A DNA stretch of 6,088 nt from Acidobacteriaceae bacterium (GTDB lineage Bacteria > Acidobacteriota > Terriglobia > Terriglobales > Acidobacteriaceae): the NCBI GenBank assembly GCA_003166055.1, contig PMWR01000080.1, positions 4,023-10,110 on the forward strand, read 5' to 3'. Below the pieces are notes generated by a model. The model saw nothing but the letters and a program-made list of their open reading frames with translations, was not told the DNA's origin and did no database searches. A program made the position numbers and the translations under genes. Numbering within the stretch: position 1 is the first letter of the stretch; each line of letters opens with the position of its first letter. Shown piece after piece: positions 1-6,088 of this stretch.

Positions 1-1
1 C

Positions 2-277
2 GCATCCTTCCACGACGCAATCTTCCAGGGCGAGGTAAAGCGCGACCACGCCCTCGACCTGTTCCGCGAAGACGAAGACCTCCGCAACGCAATCCAAAAC
101 TGGCTCGACAAAGGAAAACTCGCAAAACTCGCCGAACTCTGGGTCAAAGGCCTCCAAATCGAATGGACTCTCCTCTACCAGAACCACCACCCAAAGCGCA
201 TCCCCCTCCCCGGCTACCCCTTCGCAAATACCCGCTACTGGCTAAAACAAATCAACTCCAAAATCACAACACACATA
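2..277 (+). other. Post-KS linker of an upstream module (C-terminal part only)
   Basis: Residues 1-92 match the flanking subdomain that follows ketosynthases in trans-AT PKSs, where cis-AT enzymes would carry an AT. Visible markers are GEVKR (10-14), DEDL (24-27), the WVKGLQIEW block and LPGYPFANTRYW (69-80). The residues from the F before DEDL to the LY after the WVKGL block match 24 of 39 residues of the second linker in this same protein. The catalytic KS it belongs to lies left of the window. Its codon use differs strongly from the rest of the gene: only 6 of its first 96 codons, apart from Trp, end in G, with many AAA, CAA, CTC and ATC codons. That shift ends abruptly near base 289. The linker is structural and has no catalytic residues of its own. 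Confidence 0.88.
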
Positions 278-3200
278 CACCCACTCATCGGGGAGAATGT
301 CTCGACGGTCGAAGAGCAGCTCTTTCGAACCGTGCTTCGCGCGGATCATCCGCTCCTGCGGGATCATCGAGTGGATGGTCGAAACATTTTATGCGGCGCT
401 GCGCTGCTGGAAATAGCTCGTGCCGCGGGACACTTCGGCGTAAAAAGCAAATCCACGACCGGGCTCTCGCATATCTACTGGGCAAATCCGGTGGTCCTTG
501 ACGAGGGAGAGGTCACGCTTGAAACACGCCTGCTGCCAGCCGCAAACGGCGTGGCTGTCGAGATCTGTTCCCGCAGCGAAGACGGCGATTCCATTCTGCA
601 TTTTCAGGCTGCGCTTGTCTTCGAAGAGTTTTCGGAGCCTGCGCCTGCCGTGCTCGCCGATCCTCAGAGCCGATGCGCCGTGGCCTGCGATGCGGATCGC
701 GTGTATGCCGATTTTGCGCAGCGCGGATTCGTCTACGGTCCCAGCCTGCGGGTCATCCGCACCCTGCGCACCGGGCAGGATGAGAGCCTCTCGATGCTGG
801 AAGCGCCACTGGATGGCGTCTCTGCTCTGCAACCCGAATTGCTTGACGGCGCTCTGCAAACCATTTCTGGAATCTTCAACCCGGCCACTGAGACGCCGCA
901 GGCTCCGGTAAGCATTGAACGTATCGAGATTTTTGCGCCGCTCACGTCGCCGTGTTATGCCCATGCGGTTCGCATCGGCAGCAACTCGTTCGATGTCTCC
1001 ATAGCAGATACTCATGGCGCAATACTGGTCGCGGTGCGAGGGCTGATGGTGCGCGCGTTGGAAGCGGCAGCGTCTGCGCCGCTGAAGATGTATACGCCGG
1101 TGTGGGATGAGTCGCCGCTCGCGGTAACGGCAGCCTCCGGTCGCAGCAGGACGATCGATTTGGACGAATTGGACAACGAGGCAAAGGAAGCGCTTGCCGC
1201 GCTCGGCAGCGATGAGCCAGTCCGGATTGTCTGCCGCCTCGACGGCGATCCGGCGCTCCTGCTCCGGCGCCTCGCGACAGCGGGCAACGCGATTGCCGCG
1301 AGCAAGTCGCATCGCGATATTCATTTTGTATGCGTGGGCATGTCGGCTCCGATATGCCGCGCGACAGCGGGCTTCGGAAGGTCGCTGGAGCGCGAAGTCG
1401 AAGGCGTTCGCTTCAAAGTTATCGAAATCCAGGATGGCGAGGATGAAATCTCGACGATTCTTGCTCGCGAATCTGCCGGGAATCCGCAGCACGAAGTCCG
1501 CTACAGCGGCGGGAAACGGTGCGCGCGAGCCTACAGGGAGTCGCAGCAAACTCCGCATTCCGGCTCAATTCTCAAGCAGCACGGCGTCTACCTCATCACT
1601 GGCGGCGCGGGCGGCGTGGGAGTTGCGCTTGCCCGGCATCTCCGCGAAACCTATGACGCCCGCGTGGTGCTCGCCGGCCGCTCCTCTAGTCCAAAGCGGC
1701 AGATTGGCGCGCTCGGCGTCGATGTTGCATACATGCAGGCAGACGTCTCCCGCCGTGAAGACGTTGAGAGACTGATCGTCGAAGCCAGGCTCCGATTCGG
1801 CGCGCTCAATGGAATCTTCCACGCGGCAGGGGTCGTGCGCGATGCCTGGTTGATCAGGAAGAACCTCGATGATCTCAATCATGTCCTCGGGCCCAAGATC
1901 GATGGCGTGCTGCATCTCGACGAGGCAACGCAAGCCGAGCCGCTCGACTTCTTCGCGCTGTTTTCATCTCTTGCGGGCGTAGCCGGAAATGCGGGCCAGT
2001 GCGATTACGCCTTCGCGAATGGCTTCCTCGATGGCTTTGCGGAAGCCCGCAACCAACGGGTCGCGCAGGGTACGAGGAGCGGGCGGACAATCTCCATCGA
2101 CTGGCCGCTGTGGGCTGATAGCGGCATGTCCGTGGGCACGACAACCGAGACATTCCTCCGCGACACGCTGGGCATGGAGCCGCTGCCCTCGAATGCCGCA
2201 ATGCAGGCGCTGGAATCGGCTCTCGCCGGGCAATCGGATCAGTGCGTGGTGCTTTACGGAGATGCATTGAAGGTGCGGCGCATTCTGGACCAGGCATCGG
2301 CGCCAATCGTCCACGCAGGCAGCGAGCCCGCGGTTCCCGCGGCCAGTGAACCTGCCGCCATCGAGCCTGATACCAGGCTCGCACAAGCGGAATCGCTTAC
2401 GCGTGAGATCATTCGCATGGTTTCCGCAATTCTGCGGATCGAGGCGGCGCAGATCGACCCGGACGAAGATGTCAGCGGCTATGGCTTCGACTCCGTAACG
2501 CTCGGCGAGCTGGCGAATCAACTCAACACACGGTTCGGCACGGACTTGATGCCGACAGTCTTCTTCGAGTACCAGACCATTGCATCGTTCGCTCGCTATT
2601 TTGCCCAGCGGCATCCGGATGCTTTACGCGAGTTCGCGCAGCCGTCCCGCCGCGCCCCTCAGCGAGTTGCCAGAGTGGAAGCCTCGCGGTCTCAAATCGC
2701 ATTTCATTCGCGCTTTATGCAGAAGAACCTCCCTGCCCCGGATCGCGATCCGATCGCCGTCATCGGAATGAGCGGTATGATGCCCGGCTCAGCCGACCTC
2801 GATGCTTTCTGGCGAAATCTCGCGGCAGGCGCTGACCTGATTACCGAAGCGCCGGCAGATCGCACCGAGCTGCGGGCGGCCGTGAATGGAACTCCAATTC
2901 GTGGCGGCTTCCTGCCCGAGGTGGACCGGTTCGACGCTGCCTTCTTTCATATCTCGCCGCGCGAAGCCGACCTCATGGACCCGCAGCAGCGTCTCTTCCT
3001 TGAAACCGTGTGGAAGACGATCGAGGACGCCGGTTACAACCCTGCCGCTCTCGCCGGCAGCCGCACCGGCCTCTTTGTCGGCGTGGGCGCCAACGACTAC
3101 ACGGAGCTGATTCAATCCAGCGGGCTGCCGGTCGAGGCACACATGTCCACCGGGCTCTCTCACGCGATGGCGGCCAACCGCATCTCGTTCCTGCTCGACC

Positions 3201-6088
3201 TGCGCGGCCCCAGCGAACCGATCGACACCGCCTGCTCCAGCGCGCTCATCGCGGTGCATCGCGCGGTGCACGCAATCCGCGGCGGCCAATGCGAGATGGC
3301 AATCGCGGGCGGTGTGAATATTCTGCTGACGCCAACCGCGTTCGCGGCATTCGACAAGGCCGGAATGCTCGCTCGGGACGGCCGCTGCAAGACCTTCGAT
3401 CGCAATGCTGACGGATATGTGCGCGGCGAAGGAGTCGGCGCTGTACTGCTGAAACCGCTGAGTCGCGCCATTGAAGATGGAGACGCAATTCACGCCGTCA
3501 TCAAGGCGACGTGGGAGGATCACGCGGGCCGGGCGAATTCTCTCACCGCTCCGAATCCCATGGCGCAGGCCGACCTGCTGGTGCGCGCCTATCAGGATGC
3601 GGACGTCGATCCCTCCACTGTCGGCTACATCGAAACGCATGGGACCGGGACTGCGCTGGGCGATCCGATCGAAATCAATGGTTTGAAATTGGCCTTTGAC
3701 AGGCTTTATCGGGAACGCGGCAATGCCCCGCCGGCGTTGCCGCACTGCGCACTTGGCGCGGTGAAAACGAACGTCGGGCATCTGGAACGCGCGGCAGGCA
3801 TGGCTGGATTGTTCAAGGCCATTCTGTCGATGAAACACCGTACGCTGCCGCGGAATCTTCACTTCACCGAGCAGAATCCGTACATCGACCTCGGCGGTTC
3901 GCCGTTTTATCTGCCGACGGAAACACAGGGCTGGCGTCGCCTGCTCGACAACAATGGCGCGGAGCTGCCCTTGCGAGCCGGCGTCAGCTCTTTCGGATTT
4001 GGCGGCGCGAATGCTCATGTTGTTCTCGAAGAGGCTCCACAAGCGCCGCATCAGGCTGCGCCGTCCGATGCCGCCCTGATCGTCCTCTCGGCGAAAAACG
4101 CGGGCCGCCTGCGAGAAGCTGCGCGTCAGGTACAGGAGTACGTCTCCCGCGCCTCGACGGAAGCGAGCCTTGCCTCCATCGCGTATACCCTCCAGAGCGG
4201 CCGTCAGGCGATGTCCCACCGCGCCGCATTCCTTGTTGGCGATACGGATGAACTTGCAACGAAGCTCGCTCAGTGGCTCTCCGGCGATTCCTCGATAGAC
4301 GGCTGCTGGTCCGCGGAGGTGCGCGGCGGAGACGCTCTCTCGGATCGCTTCATGCAGGATGAAGACCTGCAATCCACAATTGGGTCGTGGCTTCGCAAGG
4401 GCAAGCTCGCGCAGATCGGCGAGCTATGGGTGAAAGGGCTTCAAGTGGATTGGCCGCGTCTCTATGCGGGCGCTCCTCCACGACGCGCACACCTGCCAAC
4501 GTATCCGTTTGCTCCCGAGCGCCACTGGATACACGAGCATGAGCAGCAGTTTGTGGAAGCTTCACCTCAGCCGGCGATTGCCGATTCAGCGGAACATGTG
4601 CAATTCGAAGTAACCCGCCTGGTCGGGGAAGTTCTGCACATGCCCGCGGAGTCCCTCGATGTCGAGGAGCACCTCGTCAGTCTTGGCTGCGACTCGTTTA
4701 ACCTGACCGAGTTGGCGCGAAGCCTGTCGCAACATTTTGCCGCGGAGATCAATCCGGCCATCTTCTTTGCCCATCCCACGATTGCCGCGATAGCTCGACA
4801 CCTGGCCGCGAATGGTTCTCTGGAGTCCGCTCGTCCCGAACCGCGAAAATCCAGCCCGGCAGCCTCGCCGACACCATCTCTCGCCATGCGGCGCGGCGAG
4901 TCCGTCGCAATCGTCGGGGCAAGCGGACGCTTTCCGGAATCGGCGACGAAAGAGATTCTCTGGTCGCACCTCGAAGCGGGCCATGACCTCATTCGTGAAA
5001 TTCCGCCGGAGCGCTTCGACTGGCGCGAATGGTTCGGCGATCCCGCGCTGGACCCGGCGAAGACCCATTCCAAATGGGGCGGATTCGTTCCCGATTTCGA
5101 CAAATTCGACCCGCTCTTCTTTGGGATTTCGCCGAAAGAAGCCGAAATCATGGACCCGCAGCACCGCCTGTTTCTGGAAGAGGCGTGGCGCGCAATCGAA
5201 GACTCCGGTTATGCGCCTTCCTCGCTCGCCGGACGCAAGGTCGGCGTCTTCGCGGGCGTGGAGTTTGCCGAGTACCAGCAGTTGCTGGAGCGATCCGGTG
5301 TTGCGTCAGCCGCGCAGATGGGCACCGGAAACGCGCATTCCATGCTGGCCAACCGCGTCTCGTATCTGCTCGACCTGCGCGGGCCGAGCGAGGTCGTCGA
5401 CACCGCGTGCTCGGCCGGCCTCGTCGCGCTGCATCGCGCCGTTCAATCCATCCGCAGTGGAGAAAGCGAGTGGGCCCTCGCCGGCGCGGTCAGCCTCAAT
5501 CTCATGCCGGAGACGTGGGTGAAAACGGGCCAGCTCGGCATCCTCTCTCCTGACGGCCGCTGCCGCACCTTCGATGCGGCAGCCAATGGCCTGGTGAAAG
5601 GCGAGGGTGTAGGCGTCCTCCTGTTGAAGCCGCTGCGCAAGGCGCTGGCGGACGGCGACTCCATTTACGGCCTCATCCCCGGAAGCGCCGTGAATCATGG
5701 CGGCAAGGCGCAGTCGCTGACCGCTCCCAATCCTATAGCTCAGGCGGAGCTGATTGTGGAAGCCTGCCGGGCTGCGGAGATCGCGCCTGAGACGATCTCC
5801 TATATCGAGACACATGGAACCGGCACGCAGCTTGGAGACCCTGTCGAAGTGGAAGGCTTGAAGGAGGCGTTCCGCCGCCTGTACGAAGAGCGTGGGCAGA
5901 AACCCACCGTCAACACATGCGGGCTCGGCGCCGTTAAGACCAACATCGGGCATCTCGAACCGGCAGCGGGAATCGCGGGAGTATTCAAGATTCTGCTGGC
6001 GCTCCAGCATCGACGCTTTCCGGGGAACATTCATCTCCGTGAGTTAAACCCGCACATCTCGCTTGCAGGGAGTCCGTTTTATGTAGTG
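2..6088 (+). CDS. Trans-AT type modular polyketide synthase, internal fragment (partial at both ends)
   Basis: One frame runs through the whole window with no stop, giving 2029 residues with no native start or end. Domains in order are: post-KS linker tail (residues 1-92), DH (93-354), KR (361-764), ACP (799-873), KS (916-1344), post-KS linker (1345-1510), ACP (1531-1605) and KS (1634-2029, cut off). The same frame holds every catalytic motif, so there is no frameshift. No AT domain follows either KS, and both linkers carry the LPxYPFx5W motif (residues 69-80 and 1498-1509), which marks the trans-AT class. Such proteins are cytoplasmic megasynthases that extend an acyl chain tethered to ACP phosphopantetheine arms, with malonyl groups supplied by a discrete AT. 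Modules read [KS]-DH-KR-ACP / KS-ACP / KS. The product is unknown. The class call is firm; the pathway cannot be identified from this fragment. Confidence 0.96.
278..1063 (+). other. Dehydratase (DH) domain with an atypical HxxxGxxxxC motif
   Basis: Residues 93-354 form a double-hotdog DH domain that begins HPLIGEN, the usual DH opening. The family removes water from a beta-hydroxyacyl-ACP using a His and an Asp. The His is present (H122, in RDHRVDG, followed by G126), but the residue normally Pro in HxxxGxxxxP is Cys (C131). The second-hotdog Asp is present (D282, in LLDGALQ, fitting DxxxQ). The YGPxF motif reads YGPSL (245-249). Length, about 260 residues, is normal. The domain sits directly before the KR, as expected in a DH-KR-ACP module. 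With both catalytic residues kept it may still dehydrate. The lost Pro is also seen in double-bond-shifting DH-like domains, but those usually have Asn for the Asp, which is not the case here. An inactive relic is the third option. Confidence 0.87.
1082..2292 (+). other. Ketoreductase (KR) domain, probable B-type
   Basis: Residues 361-764 contain the two halves of a PKS ketoreductase, which reduces the beta-keto group with NADPH. The structural half starts with KMYTPVWDE (361 on) and contains GFGRSLERE. The catalytic half starts near residue 528 with the NADPH-binding TGGAGGVG (533-540). Catalytic residues are all visible: K632 (GPKIDG), S656 (FSSL), Y669 and N673 (DYAFAN), with the usual 13-residue Ser-Tyr spacing. 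The domain ends with IDWPLW and the tail typical of trans-AT KRs (GME...VVLYGDALK). The stereochemical marker reads VRD (612-614): it keeps the last Asp of the LDD motif, and there is no A-type Trp before the Tyr. A D-configured hydroxyl is therefore predicted. It should be active. There is no enoylreductase or methyltransferase between KR and ACP. Confidence 0.93.
2396..2620 (+). other. Acyl carrier protein (ACP) domain 1
   Basis: Residues 799-873 form a single carrier domain that carries the growing chain on a phosphopantetheine arm. The attachment Ser is S831 in GFDSV, preceded by the usual helix I and loop (DPDEDVSGYG) and followed by helix II (LGELANQL) and a helix III region (FFEYQTIASFARYF). 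A phosphopantetheinyl transferase encoded elsewhere would modify S831. The residue six after the Ser is Leu, not the Trp seen in ACPs that receive beta-branches, so branching is not predicted here. It closes the DH-KR-ACP module. A basic, Arg-rich stretch of about 40 residues (2621-2740) links it to the next KS and shows no recognisable domain. Confidence 0.93.
2747..4033 (+). other. Ketosynthase (KS) domain, complete, of a KS-ACP module
   Basis: Residues 916-1344 form a full-length beta-ketoacyl synthase (429 residues) that condenses the chain from ACP 1 with an extender unit on ACP 2. The nucleophile is C1078 in DTACSSAL; the two His are H1213 (ETHGTGT) and H1260 (KTNVGHLE). The domain opens with PIAVIGMSG and ends GVSSFGFGGANAH. 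Because the HGTGT His is kept, it looks like an elongating KS rather than a non-elongating KS0. Two features are odd. The loop from residue 949 to 970 is 8 residues shorter than its counterpart in the second KS and lacks the RFDW/SKW signature. The usual NHGG reads DHAG (1173-1176). These differences suggest a KS clade distinct from the second KS. In trans-AT systems KS clade tracks the upstream chemistry, so this one should prefer the DH-KR product. Confidence 0.96.
4034..4531 (+). other. Post-KS linker of the KS-ACP module (no AT domain)
   Basis: Residues 1345-1510 are the flanking subdomain behind the complete KS, in the place a cis-AT PKS would have its AT. No AT active-site GHSxG motif is present. 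Seen in order: an Ala/Pro-rich exit, a helical region beginning LIVLSAKNAGRL, a second copy of the DEDL...WLRKGKLA...WVKGLQVDW block, and LPTYPFAPERHW (1498-1509). The N-terminal part of the block (GCWSAEVRGGDALSDRF) is degenerate compared with the GEVKR form in the first linker. Codon use here is like the rest of the gene, unlike the first linker. This absence of an AT is the main reason for placing the protein in the trans-AT class. Confidence 0.87.
4592..4816 (+). other. Acyl carrier protein (ACP) domain 2
   Basis: Residues 1531-1605 form the carrier domain of the minimal KS-ACP module. The phosphopantetheine Ser is S1565 in LGCDSF, followed by LTELARSL and FFAHPTIAAIARHL. As in ACP 1, the residue six after the Ser is Leu rather than Trp, so a beta-branching function is not indicated. 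It follows the linker directly, with only about 20 residues between the YPFx5W motif and the domain; there is no space for DH, KR, MT or ER. A Pro/Ser/Ala-rich flexible linker of about 28 residues (4817-4900) joins it to the second KS. By default the intermediate handed on would keep its beta-keto group. Confidence 0.92.
4901..6088 (+). other. Ketosynthase (KS) domain 2, cut off by the window end
   Basis: Residues 1634-2029 are 396 residues of a second ketosynthase. By alignment with the first KS, about 39 residues are missing, including the GFGGANAH end. The nucleophile is C1803 in DTACSAGL; the His residues are H1938 (ETHGTGT) and H1984 (KTNIGHLE). It has the full trans-AT N-terminal loop (residues 1666-1695, with RFDW and SKWGGF), MDPQHR, and an intact NHGG (1898-1901). 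The residues after the Cys are SAG where SSx is usual. All catalytic residues are present, so it should be active and take the chain from ACP 2. Its N-terminal loop and motif details differ from the first KS, so the two are not a recent duplication, though short blocks around the active sites are alike at DNA level. Confidence 0.95.

Noticed and set aside
163..911. Short + strand open frames (163-501 and 498-911) with ATG starts
   Set aside because: They are out of frame with the DH domain, which has its catalytic His and Asp in frame +2 through the same bases. Their products are low in complexity and have no family features.
2789..4372. Long open frame of 527 codons on the minus strand, and similar ones at 389-1558 and 5306-6034
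   Set aside because: They lie antisense to well-supported KS, DH and KR domains. Their products are rich in Arg, Ala and Gly with no recognisable motif, as expected for shadow frames in GC-rich coding DNA.
4034..4531. A hidden AT domain behind the complete KS
   Set aside because: The segment is only about 165 residues long and has no GHSxG nucleophile motif; it matches the post-KS flanking linker and ends with LPTYPFx5W.
2396..4816. ACP domains as sites of beta-branching
   Set aside because: Both ACPs have Leu six residues after the phosphopantetheine Ser rather than the Trp typical of branching ACPs, and neither is a tandem ACP.
4886..4900. Possible separate protein start at the ATG at 4886, just before the second KS
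   Set aside because: The ATG is in frame, but the frame is open through it from the ACP, no stop precedes it, and no clear ribosome binding site stands out. It falls in an ordinary flexible inter-module linker.
2747..6088. The two KS domains as a recent tandem duplication or long direct repeat
   Set aside because: DNA similarity is confined to short blocks at the active-site motifs. The loops, the NHGG motif and the residues after the Cys differ, so these are ancient paralogues of different type.

Overview
The whole window is the interior of one very large gene. Frame +2 stays open from base 2 to base 6088 (2029 codons) without a stop, and neither its start nor its end is present. It encodes part of a modular polyketide synthase (PKS). 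No acyltransferase (AT) domain follows either ketosynthase. Instead, the post-KS linkers carry the LPTYPFx5W-type motif typical of trans-acyltransferase PKS assembly lines, so malonyl units are probably loaded by a separate AT protein encoded outside the window. Residue numbers below count from the codon at base 2.

Layout on the + strand: (a) 2-277, the end of the linker behind an upstream ketosynthase (KS) whose catalytic part lies off the left edge; (b) 278-1063, a dehydratase-like (DH) domain; (c) 1082-2292, a ketoreductase (KR); (d) 2396-2620, an acyl carrier protein (ACP); (e) 2747-4033, a complete KS; (f) 4034-4531, its post-KS linker; (g) 4592-4816, a second ACP; (h) 4901-6088, a second KS cut off about 39 residues before its expected end. 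The modules therefore read [KS]-DH-KR-ACP, KS-ACP, KS-... The first would extend the chain and reduce it to a D-hydroxyl, or dehydrate it to an alkene if the atypical DH works. The second has no reducing domains and would by default leave a beta-ketone, unless enzymes act in trans.

The DNA is GC-rich with strong C/G preference at third codon positions, which suggests a GC-rich bacterium (Proteobacteria, Acidobacteriota or similar; the sequence does not settle it). The clearest anomaly is a sharp change in base and codon use at about base 289/290, just after the LPGYPFx5W linker motif and at the first residues of the DH. The left side almost never uses codons ending in G, while the right side uses them in roughly a third of codons. 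This looks like a recombination seam between modules, or an assembly join.

Other points of interest are a DH catalytic motif with Cys in place of the usual Pro, a first KS with a shortened N-terminal loop and an altered NHGG motif, and a second KS with CSAG at the nucleophile. No RNA gene, mobile element, CRISPR array, promoter or terminator was seen, as expected inside one coding sequence. The final product cannot be named from this fragment.
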